Assembly: GCF_014836875.1 (NCBI RefSeq)
Contig: NZ_JACSQC010000005.1
Location: 124,001 to 188,000 of the forward strand
Length of the DNA: 64,000 nt
Source of the DNA: Arthrobacter pullicola
GTDB lineage: Bacteria > Actinomycetota > Actinomycetes > Actinomycetales > Micrococcaceae
Direction: 5' to 3'
A program made the translations under genes and the position numbers. Positions 7,839 through 15,160 of this stretch are shown in pieces. The notes under the pieces are model-generated. The model was not told the DNA's origin. It did no database searches and saw only the letters and a program-made list of their open reading frames with translations. Positions within the stretch are counted from its first letter, which is position 1; every line of letters starts with the position of its first letter.

Positions 7839-9461
7839 ATGGGTACCACGCGTCGTACTGATTCCGGCCGGGGGCGGGACACACCGCCGCATCTGGCCAC
7901 CCGAAACCACAAGCGGTCCTTGCAGCTGTTTACGGCACTGCTTGTCCTGGCGCTGCCCGCGTCCTTTCTGGTTTTTGGCAGTGTCTGGCTGGCGGGCATG
8001 GGGCTGGGGCCCGCCGAGAACCGGGCCTCCACTATGTCATCCGCAGCAGAGACGGACGGCCCGTCTCTAGCGGCCTCGCCGTCCGCCGCCGAAAAGGCTG
8101 CGGCCGAGTTCGCCGCTGCGGCGGCCATTGACGTTCCGGACTATGTTCCAGCCGAGCCCCTTGAGGTGACGCCGGGCCAGACGGTAGTCAGCCTGACCTT
8201 CGACGACGGTTTCAGCGGCGCGGCGCGTGCCGCGGAGATCCTGGCGGAGTTTGAGTTCCAGGGGACGTTTTACCTCAATTCCGGCCTGTTGGGTGAGACC
8301 GGGTCCTTGACGGTCCGGCAGGCCAAGGAAATGGCGCTGGCCGGTCATGAGATAGGCGGACATACCTTCTCCCACCCGGATGTGGGGACCATCGGGGTGG
8401 ATGAGGCGCAGCGTGAAATCTGCCAGGACCGGCAAAACCTGCTCGACCTCGGATTCGAGGTCACGAACTTTGCGTACCCCTTCGCCAGCAGTGCAGGAGT
8501 GACTTCGGTGGTCGAGGCCTGCGGCTATAACAGCGCGCGCGGACTCGGCGGCACCGTGGGCCCCGGGTGTGAAGGCTGCCCCACCACCGAATCCCTCCGC
8601 CCCGCGGAACCCCAGCTCCTCAAAGCCCCGTCCCAGGTGGAATGGGACTGGTCGCTGGCGGACTTGCAGAATAAAGTGCAGGCCGCCGAGGCCACCGGCG
8701 GCTGGGTCATTCTGACCTTCCATGGTCTCTGCCCGTATGAGTGCGATTCCATCGATATCGACGAAGACGTGTTTCTGGACTTTACCGAATGGCTTTCAAG
8801 CCGCACGGCGGGCGGCACCACCACAGTACGAACTGTGCAGCAGGTGATCGGCGGCCCGAAGAACCCGGCCGTACCCGCATCCGTCCCGGCTCCGGCACCG
8901 CCGGGGGTGAATGGGCTCCAGAATGCCGACTTGGAACAATGGTCCGGGGATGCACCCACCTGCTGGGGTAACGCCAGCTTTGGATCGAATGAGGCTACCT
9001 TCGGCAAGGCGACGGGCAGAAACGGAAGCAACGGCGCCGGTGTGACGATGCACCGGCTGGATGACGGCGATGCAAAACTACTGCCGACCCACGATCTGGG
9101 CGCCTGCGCCCCGTCCGTGCGGGCAGGTGAACGCTACTCGCTTCGACTTTGGTACACCTCCGATGTACCCACCCAGTTCAGCGTGTACTACCGGGATGGC
9201 TTCGGCAGATGGACCTATTGGCTGCCGAGCCCCACCCTGGCACCCAGCGATACCTTCAGGGAAGCGGAATGGACAACCCCGGCGGTGCCGGCCGATGCCA
9301 CCGCGCTCAGCTTTGGCCTGTCTCTGACCACCGAAGGGTATGTGGTCACAGATGACTACGGGATGTACAGGGCAGACGGCGCCCCGCCTCTTTCGGAGGC
9401 TGCCACCATGCTGCTGCCCGGCGACGGCGACCTGGCAGGACTCGCCGCGGGCCAAACCCGA
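7839..9461 (+). CDS. Secreted/membrane-anchored polysaccharide deacetylase
   Basis: About 541 residues. A basic N-terminus is followed by one hydrophobic anchor (about residues 28-52) and an Ala/Ser-rich linker. The NodB-type carbohydrate esterase-4 domain has D122-D123 in TFDDGF, the metal ligands H175 and H179 in GHTFSH, and a YPF motif. After a Pro/Ala linker, roughly 180 C-terminal residues (starting GLQNADLEQW) look like a beta-sandwich carbohydrate-binding module. It should remove acetyl groups from an N-acetylated glycan outside the membrane. The ATG at 7839 has GAGGAGAG ahead of it. It overlaps the following lipoprotein gene by a few bases. Confidence 0.88.
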
Positions 9462-10228
9462 TGAGGGGACGGATAAGGATCATGTCCGGAGCCGCCGTCA
9501 CCGGCCTGATTGGGGCCGGGTGCGCGGCAGCGCTGCCGGAGGAAGCAAGTCCCAGTGCTGGTGAATACCCGTGGCACACGGACATAGTCTCAACCACATT
9601 CTGGGTCGGGGAAATCCATGATTCCGAGGCTGCAGACGGCAGCCAGGTGCGGTCCGCCTATGACCTGTTCTGGATGGAGAGTTACGGCGGCTGCGACGGG
9701 CTCGTGGTGGACGGCAGCTGCGAAACGCAGCGGCGGACGGCGGATAACGGCTATTTTCCAACGGAGCTGACGCCGCTGGAGAATCCCTTTTACCTGGACC
9801 TGCCGTTCGACGACGTTAATAACCCTGCGGCGTTCGCCATGCGCGGCGACGTCATTCCCTGGGCCGACGATCCGGGATACGCCGGCCGGGAAACAGACAA
9901 GTCCTTCAGCTATATGAAGAACCGCTGGGTCCGCCTCATCAAGGATGGCCGCGAATGCTACGGCCAGATTCAGGATGCCGGCCCATCCGTGTACGACGAC
10001 GCCGACTACGTATTCGGTGAGGACGACCGGCGTCCAGCGAATTCCCTTTACAACGGAGCCGGGCTTGATGTCTCACCGGCCCTCAACGGCTGCCTGGGTT
10101 TCGCTGATCTGAACGGAGCATCGGACCGTGTCAATTGGCAGTTCGTGGAAGCCGACGAAGTTCCGGAAGGTCCATGGCGGGAGATCATCACCAGCCGGCA
10201 GGTGCAGCTCCCACCGGCCGCTAACTAA
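9461..10228 (+). CDS. Putative lipoprotein, possibly double-psi beta-barrel
   Basis: A 255-residue exported protein. The N-terminus has a short hydrophobic stretch ending in the lipobox-like LIGAGC (Cys at residue 21). The mature part is rich in Trp, Tyr and Asp and holds several Cys. The segment CYGQIQDAGP followed about 35 residues later by GAGLDVSPALNGCLGF resembles the RlpA/expansin double-psi barrel pair (IN-D-GP ... DLS-A---LG). That fold is an inference. Its ATG overlaps the stop of the deacetylase gene (ATGA), so the two are coupled and it probably acts on the same glycan. No enzymatic activity can be assigned. Confidence 0.75.
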   Translation: MRGRIRIMSGAAVTGLIGAGCAAALPEEASPSAGEYPWHTDIVSTTFWVGEIHDSEAADGSQVRSAYDLFWMESYGGCDGLVVDGSCETQRRTADNGYFPTELTPLENPFYLDLPFDDVNNPAAFAMRGDVIPWADDPGYAGRETDKSFSYMKNRWVRLIKDGRECYGQIQDAGPSVYDDADYVFGEDDRRPANSLYNGAGLDVSPALNGCLGFADLNGASDRVNWQFVEADEVPEGPWREIITSRQVQLPPAAN

Positions 10229-10257
10229 TTTTTCACTTCAACCTTTGGGAGTAGGTT

Positions 10258-11487
10258 ATGGAACCCTGGACGATACTGGTGATTGGTCTCCTAGTTCTCG
10301 GAATCAGCACGCCGTTTTGGAGCTTCGCGGGACTTTTGCGGGTGGTCGGAGAATGGCAGAACCGGTCCTCACCTCGGCAGCTTTCCCGAACGCAGGAGTC
10401 CCCCATTGACCCCGGCGAAGTGGCGGTGCTGATTGCCGCGCACAACGAGGAACTGGTGATCGCTGAAACCATTGCGTCTGCACTGACTCTGGTCCCTCCA
10501 GAGAACATTCATGTGATTTCCGACGGGTCCACGGATTCCACCGCGGCAAAGGCTATGGCTGCCGGAGTAAAGTGTCTCGAGTTGTCACCGAACCGTGGCA
10601 AGGCAGGCGCCCTCAAAGCGGGAATCGAGCATTTTGAACTCGCCGACAGATTCGAGGTCGTGCTGCTGCTCGATGCCGATACCCGGCTGGCCCCGGACTA
10701 CCTGCACACCGGATTGCAGCTGTTCAAAGACCCGGAAGTAGTTGCCGTCGCCGGACGGGCGAAGTCGCTGCCCGAAAGGGGGAGGCAGGGACTGGCAGCG
10801 CGGATTCTGCTGGGCTACAGGGAACGCCTGTACGCCGCCGTGCAGCTGCTGATCAAATATGGGCAGGCGTCCCGCCCTGCCAATGTCGTGAACATTGTTC
10901 CGGGGTTCGCGAGCATGTACCGGGCGCGCATCCTTCCGTCCCTGGACGTGGAGGCCCGCGGACTGCTGATCGAGGATTTCAATATGACCTTCGAGGTGCA
11001 CGCCAAGCGGCTCGGCCGGATCGAGTTCCATCCGCAGGCGGCGGTGGCGTACACCCAGGACCCGGATAATCTGGCTGAATACACGCGGCAAGTCCGGCGG
11101 TGGACGTTGGGATTCTGGCAAACCGTCCGCAGGCATGGATTGCATGTGGGCCGCTTCTGGGCGATGCTCGCACTGCACATCACAGAGCTCGTTTGCGCCA
11201 GCCTGGTCCTGCTCCTGTGCCTGCCGGTGCTGCTGATTTCCGAGATGACGGAATTCGTACTGCTGCGTCCGGTAGATCTCCTGATCGGCGTCGTCCTGCC
11301 CGATTATCTTCTGACCGTCTTCGCTGCATGCAGCCTGCGACGTCCCAGCCTGCTTCTGGTGGGACTTGTCTTCCCGCTCCTCCGGCTGCTCGATGCCGGC
11401 ATTTGCATGGTTACGCTGGTTCAGGCGTGGACCAGGAAAACGAGCGGGGTGTGGGTCAGCCCGACACGCAGGCTGCAGCACACATAA
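10258..11487 (+). CDS. Membrane glycosyltransferase family 2 (processive synthase type)
   Basis: A 409-residue GT2 enzyme with an N-terminal membrane segment and three or four C-terminal ones. The catalytic motifs expected of a processive synthase are present: VAVLIAAHNEE, DAD at 139-141, the general-base pair E239-D240 in LIEDFN, and QVRRW at 278-282. This arrangement is seen in hyaluronan, poly-GlcNAc (PgaC/IcaA) and cellulose synthases, which polymerise and export a glycan. GGGAG lies about 7 bp before the ATG. It closes a locus with two nucleotide-sugar enzymes, a deacetylase and a lipoprotein, so the product is probably an exported polysaccharide. Its sugar is unknown. Confidence 0.88.
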   Translation: MEPWTILVIGLLVLGISTPFWSFAGLLRVVGEWQNRSSPRQLSRTQESPIDPGEVAVLIAAHNEELVIAETIASALTLVPPENIHVISDGSTDSTAAKAMAAGVKCLELSPNRGKAGALKAGIEHFELADRFEVVLLLDADTRLAPDYLHTGLQLFKDPEVVAVAGRAKSLPERGRQGLAARILLGYRERLYAAVQLLIKYGQASRPANVVNIVPGFASMYRARILPSLDVEARGLLIEDFNMTFEVHAKRLGRIEFHPQAAVAYTQDPDNLAEYTRQVRRWTLGFWQTVRRHGLHVGRFWAMLALHITELVCASLVLLLCLPVLLISEMTEFVLLRPVDLLIGVVLPDYLLTVFAACSLRRPSLLLVGLVFPLLRLLDAGICMVTLVQAWTRKTSGVWVSPTRRLQHT

Positions 11488-11515
11488 ATTCAGCCTTCAC
11501 AGTCCGTAGGGCGGG

Positions 11516-12610
11516 TCACGAACGCGGCGCAGCGGAGGGGGTAACGGACTCATCCCGAGGCCCAGCCCGATACACGTTCACCAGGGCACAGGCGCGGGCC
11601 GCGGTCTCGGCGTCGGGCATTGAGAAGACATAGCGCTGCGCAAAGCCAGCCTCCAGAACCAGGGCGGGGCCGCTGCCCATGATGAAGCCCACGCTTCCCC
11701 CGTTGAGCCGGTAACCCCAGCCGCCAAAGTCCATGGCCTTAATATCCTGGACGGACGCGGCGCGTATCTCCCCGTAAGTCAGCGGCATGAGTTTCCAGAA
11801 GCCGCCGGCCAGGGCACGGACACCATCCGGATCGATGATGACCCGGCCTTGGCAGAAAACCCACAGCAGGGCGGCCGCCGGTACGCCGAACAGGGCCAGC
11901 GCCGGGTGGATGAAGACAAGGCTCAGCGCCACGGCTGCCCCGGTTCCCAAACTTGCCAGCCACTTCCACCGGCCCATCGAAACATTGACCTCCAGCGGCT
12001 GTTCATCGGCCGCCAATTCCCGGGCGGCCAGGGAGACGGCTGAGCCCTGATCCGCGGCGGCGTCGTCCAGGGCGGATGTTTCGGGGCTTTGCGTGCGGTC
12101 GTACGTGCCGGGCCGGTACAGCCAGACGCCGGCGGCCACAGCCAGCACCGCCAACGCGGCTGCAGCCCAGATGACCGGTGCGGAAATTTCAGCCTGCGAG
12201 GCGTCAGCCAAGCCAATCTGTCCGGCCACCACCCCAACGGAGAGCCCCGTCATCAGGACACCGAATCCGAGGCCAAAGCCAACACCGAGCCGGGCAACCA
12301 GCGGGGATTGACCACGTGCGAGGATGCTAAGCGCGGCGACCAGGGCACCACTCCCGCCACCCACCAGAACCGCAATCAAGGCGTGGCCCGCCAATGACAT
12401 ATAGCCGTCCACACCGTCCCGGCCCCAGTGGCTGGCCAGCGGATCCGGCAGTTCTCCGGCGACGCTGAACATCCAGGCTGCGGCCAGCACGCCAAGCCCC
12501 AGGGCCCCAGAGAGGAGTCCGATCAGCCAGCGCCGGTTGTAGGCCTGCTCGGCCTGTGGCGTGCGCATTCTTGCTTCGGTGCGGCCGGCCTGGCTGCGGA
12601 TGTCACTCAT
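11516..12610 (-). CDS. DUF1648-domain membrane protein
   Basis: A 364-residue protein. The N-terminal 70-120 residues match the DUF1648 pattern (ELPDPLASHWGRDGVDGY after a membrane helix), with three or four further hydrophobic helices in the first half. The middle holds a charged loop, then two more helices and a C-terminal globular part with alternating hydrophobic residues resembling a bacterial PH-like domain. DUF1648 proteins include SdpI-like immunity and signalling proteins, but function here is unknown. The gene faces the polysaccharide locus. A frameshifted piece of a close relative of its 3' end lies at 4977-5067. Confidence 0.8.
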   Translation of the reverse strand: MSDIRSQAGRTEARMRTPQAEQAYNRRWLIGLLSGALGLGVLAAAWMFSVAGELPDPLASHWGRDGVDGYMSLAGHALIAVLVGGGSGALVAALSILARGQSPLVARLGVGFGLGFGVLMTGLSVGVVAGQIGLADASQAEISAPVIWAAAALAVLAVAAGVWLYRPGTYDRTQSPETSALDDAAADQGSAVSLAARELAADEQPLEVNVSMGRWKWLASLGTGAAVALSLVFIHPALALFGVPAAALLWVFCQGRVIIDPDGVRALAGGFWKLMPLTYGEIRAASVQDIKAMDFGGWGYRLNGGSVGFIMGSGPALVLEAGFAQRYVFSMPDAETAARACALVNVYRAGPRDESVTPSAAPRS

Positions 12611-12670
12611 GGGGGCGAGCTTACCGGAGGCCGGGGCGGGAAGCGGGCGGGGATGCGGGCGGGGAGGCGT

Positions 12671-12798
12671 CAGGCGGACCTGCGCCGGGATATCAGGGGC
12701 CGGGACTTCAGGCGGACCTGCGCCGGGACTTCAGGGGCCGGGACTTCAGGCGGACCAGCGCCGGACTTCCGGGGCCGGGACATCAGGGGCCGGGACAC
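12671..12798. repeat. 38-bp imperfect tandem repeat, three units plus degenerate tail
   Basis: CAGGCGGACCTGCGCCGGGA starts at 12671 and 12709 and, slightly altered, at 12747, a 38-bp period. The half-unit GGGGCCGGGACWTCA continues to about 12798. It fills the spacer between the DUF1648 gene and the DUF4229 gene, which are both on the minus strand. One plus-strand frame through it reads as a Gly-Ala-Thr-Ser repeat, but this has no start signal or family match, so the region is treated as non-coding. Confidence 0.8.
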
Positions 12799-12842
12799 CA
12801 GGGGCGGCGCCCTCCGGAAGCCGGGTGCCAGACGGCGCGATG

Positions 12843-13160
12843 TTAGCTTTCGCGGCTTTCGCGGGGCTTACGGTCGGCGTCGATTGCCACGTCCGGGTTG
12901 GCATCAAGCACGGAGTCCTCAGCTTCGGCATCATCCAGCTCGGCGCGGTTGCGCGTCGGCGGAGTCTTTTCACTGAACCGGCTCTGCACGCTGCGGGCAG
13001 CGGCGTCGCGCATGTCACGGAAGAAGAGGTATGTGACGCACCACGCCAGGATCGCCGCCACCAGGGCGGAGAGCACTATTCCGAGCTGCAGGAACAGCCC
13101 GGCTATGAAGAAGACGACCACCAAACCAAGGCGGAGAGCGGTAAATTTCCAGAAAGCCAC
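12843..13160 (-). CDS. DUF4229 family small membrane protein
   Basis: A 105-residue protein beginning MAFWKFTALRLGLVVVFF. Two closely spaced hydrophobic helices (about 6-25 and 30-47) are followed by FFRDMRD, a basic stretch and a highly charged, acidic tail (residues 75-105). This matches the actinobacterial DUF4229 family, commonly found near menaquinone and cytochrome c maturation genes. Function is unknown. Confidence 0.82.
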   Translation of the reverse strand: MAFWKFTALRLGLVVVFFIAGLFLQLGIVLSALVAAILAWCVTYLFFRDMRDAAARSVQSRFSEKTPPTRNRAELDDAEAEDSVLDANPDVAIDADRKPRESRES

Positions 13161-13272
13161 GGCCCCATTCTACGGGCACTGCCGGAGAACGGTTTCCAGG
13201 TAAGTCGGGCATCCCGGAGGTTCCCGGAATTTGCCGGGCCGGGCCGCAGCGGTCTCCTCTACAATTGGGGGC

Positions 13273-13650
13273 ATGCCCCGCTTCGTACTCCTCGGCGTCA
13301 TTGTCGTCGCAGCCTTGATCATCTACTCGCTCATTGACTGCATCATGTCCAAAGCCCACGAAGTGCGCAGCATCTCCAAGACTGCCTGGCTCTTCACTAT
13401 CGTGCTTCTGCCGGTCATGGGCGCCATCCTGTGGTTCCTCTTTGGCCGCCCGCTGCATGGTCCGGAGCCGAAGCCGCGGGCCACCCGGCACCCCACCGCC
13501 CCCGATGATGACCCCGAGTTCCTGCGGAACCTGGAAATCCGGCGCCGGCAGAAGGCGAAGGAAGAGGAACTCAAGCGCCGCGAACAGGAGCTGGCGGACC
13601 GGGAGAAGCGCTCCAGCCAGAAGAACGACGACGAAACTCCCAGCAGCTAG
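13273..13650 (+). CDS. PLDc_N domain membrane protein
   Basis: A 125-residue protein with two N-terminal membrane helices. Between them it has the SLIDCIMSKAHEVRSISKTAW segment and then LFGRP, the hallmark of the phospholipase D nuclease N-terminal (PLDc_N) family. The rest is a charged, coiled-coil-like tail with many Glu, Lys and Arg. Proteins of this size lack any PLD catalytic domain and are of unknown role. The ATG at 13273 is chosen over an upstream in-frame codon because the family starts directly with the first helix. A strong terminator follows 22 bp after the stop. Confidence 0.82.
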   Translation: MPRFVLLGVIVVAALIIYSLIDCIMSKAHEVRSISKTAWLFTIVLLPVMGAILWFLFGRPLHGPEPKPRATRHPTAPDDDPEFLRNLEIRRRQKAKEEELKRREQELADREKRSSQKNDDETPSS

Positions 13651-13671
13651 CCTCGCAGCCCAAGCTCCAGT

Positions 13672-13701
13672 GCCCCGTTCCGGTTCTTTCCGGGACGGGG
13701 C
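13672..13701 (+). terminator. Rho-independent terminator after the PLDc_N gene
   Basis: A 12-bp stem GCCCCGTTCCGG / CCGGGACGGGGC with one mismatch and a TTCTTT loop, followed by ATTTTG. It begins 22 bp after the stop codon. Confidence 0.85.
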
Positions 13702-13774
13702 ATTTTGCTGGTGGGTTTCGGAAGCAGGGAGAGGGACGGCGCTTACCCCCCCCATCCCCCCCGTTTCCCTCCCT

Positions 13775-13855
13775 TTTGGGACCAGCCTGCCGCCATGGGA
13801 CTTTCCTGCCGTGGCGCGCAGCAGGATTGTCCCGCGGCGGCAGGGATGTCCCAAA
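13775..13855. repeat. Nested palindromic array of GGGACNNNCCTGC motifs
   Basis: GGGACNNNCCTGC occurs directly at 13778-13790 and 13797-13809 and inverted at 13821-13833 and 13840-13852. The outer arms, 13775-13794 and 13836-13855, pair over 17 of 20 bases, and the inner arms form a second stem within. The whole can fold as a long bulged hairpin in either strand. It may be a small palindromic repetitive element or a structured RNA. Confidence 0.75.
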
Positions 13856-14054
13856 GTGCAGGAGGTCGGGAACGGAGTCGCCGCCGGGCTTCCGGCCCGG
13901 GGTTCCCACACTTCGTTACCGGTGTGAAGAATGAGACCACACCAGTCACAGGGAGAACACTGGGTGGGAACGATGGTTGCCTGGCACGTCGCTCTCGTTC
14001 GACTGGCCAAGTCGAGGACCACCTGCCGGGGCCCGCCGCCCGCACCGCCACCAC

Positions 14055-14094
14055 ACCAAAAAACCCCGCCCCGGAACGAGTCCGGGACGGGGCC
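14055..14094 (-). terminator. Rho-independent terminator after ccsB
   Basis: On the minus strand an 11-bp stem CCCCGTCCCGG / CCGGGGCGGGG (one mismatch) with a 7-base loop is followed by TTTTTTGG. It lies 22 bp after the ccsB stop codon. Confidence 0.88.
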
Positions 14095-14116
14095 TTGGCG
14101 GGCGCTTGGCGAAGAG

Positions 14117-15160
14117 CTAGACGCCGGAGTAGCTGTGCAGGCCGGAGAAGTAGACGTTGACGATCGTGAAGTTGAAGACCACGCAGAGGTAGCCGACGAT
14201 CGACAGCCAGGCGGCACGGGTACCGGTCCAGCCGCGGGTGGCCCGGGCGTGGAGGTAGCCGGCGTAGACAACCCAGATCACGAAGGTCCAGACTTCCTTC
14301 GTGTCCCAGCCCCAGTAGCGGCCCCAGGCCTGTTCGGCCCAGACGGAACCTGCCATCAGGGTGAAGGTCCACAGCACGAATGCCACGGCGTTGATGCGGT
14401 AGGAGAAGGTTTCCAGCGACTGGGCCGAGGGGACGATCTTCAGGAAGGCCAGGCGTTCGCGGCCGCCGGCCCGGACCTTGGCCTCGCGGTCGGCCTGCAG
14501 CAGCTGCAGGACCGACATAGCGAAAGTCAGGGTGAACAGTGCGGAGGCAATCACGGCAACGGAGACGTGGATGATCAGCCAGTAGCTCTGCAGTGCGGGG
14601 ATCAGGTGGCCAACCGGGGTGGGGAAGCCGATGGTCGCTGCCATCATCATGATCAGCACCAGGCCGACGACGAACGTTCCCAGGAAGCGCAGGTCCCGGC
14701 GCAGCAGGACCAGCAGGAAGACGACGGCAACGACCATCGCGCCGGTGGTGCAGAACTCGTACATGTTGCCCCACGGCACGCGGTGCGCGGCGAGGCCGCG
14801 CATAACGACGGCGGCGCCGTGGATGAGCGCGCCCAATACCGTCAGTGCCACGGCGACGCGGGCGGCATTGCGCCGTTCCCCGGTGTATCCCATGGCGTCA
14901 TCGGCGGTAAGGGCAGAGCTGGTGGCGTCCCACTGGCGGCTCGAGCCTTCCGGCCCGGACGGAGCGCCCACCGAAACCGTGGCCTTCTCCGCGGGAACCG
15001 CGGCCTGCACTGCGCCGGCCCTCTGGTCGATGGCGCGGAGCGTCTTGCTGCTCTTGGCCAGGTCCCAGGTGAAAGCCAGGAACGCCACCGTGTAGGTGAA
15101 CGCTGCCAGCAGCATAAAGAGGTCGCTGTACTCAGCGAGCTGGTAGTCGATGGATGGCAT
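14117..15160 (-). CDS. ccsB: Cytochrome c biogenesis protein CcsB (ResC)
   Basis: A 347-residue membrane protein with about eight hydrophobic segments. The tryptophan-rich haem-handling motif is seen in the C-terminal half as WGRYWGWDTKEVW, flanked by conserved histidines. With ResB it forms the System II haem exporter and cytochrome c synthase, which attaches haem to CxxCH motifs outside the membrane. Its ATG overlaps the resB stop by one base (TAATG), so translation is coupled. Residues 60-100 form a hydrophilic loop with a Pro/Gly-rich stretch. Confidence 0.92.
   Translation of the reverse strand: MPSIDYQLAEYSDLFMLLAAFTYTVAFLAFTWDLAKSSKTLRAIDQRAGAVQAAVPAEKATVSVGAPSGPEGSSRQWDATSSALTADDAMGYTGERRNAARVAVALTVLGALIHGAAVVMRGLAAHRVPWGNMYEFCTTGAMVVAVVFLLVLLRRDLRFLGTFVVGLVLIMMMAATIGFPTPVGHLIPALQSYWLIIHVSVAVIASALFTLTFAMSVLQLLQADREAKVRAGGRERLAFLKIVPSAQSLETFSYRINAVAFVLWTFTLMAGSVWAEQAWGRYWGWDTKEVWTFVIWVVYAGYLHARATRGWTGTRAAWLSIVGYLCVVFNFTIVNVYFSGLHSYSGV

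Larger units (their letters stand above)
13651..14116. other. Repeat-rich spacer between PLDc_N gene and ccsB
   Basis: These 466 bp hold no gene. They contain a terminator for the upstream gene (13672-13701), C-runs, a nested set of GGGACNNNCCTGC motifs (13775-13855), a pair of inverted GTTCCCAC/GTGGGAAC arms (13903-13970), and the terminator of ccsB from the other strand (14055-14094). Frames crossing it show no start signal or plausible protein. Confidence 0.75.

Noticed and set aside
12671-12798. Repeat array considered as CRISPR
   Set aside because: Units are contiguous with no unique spacers, are imperfect, and no cas genes are present.
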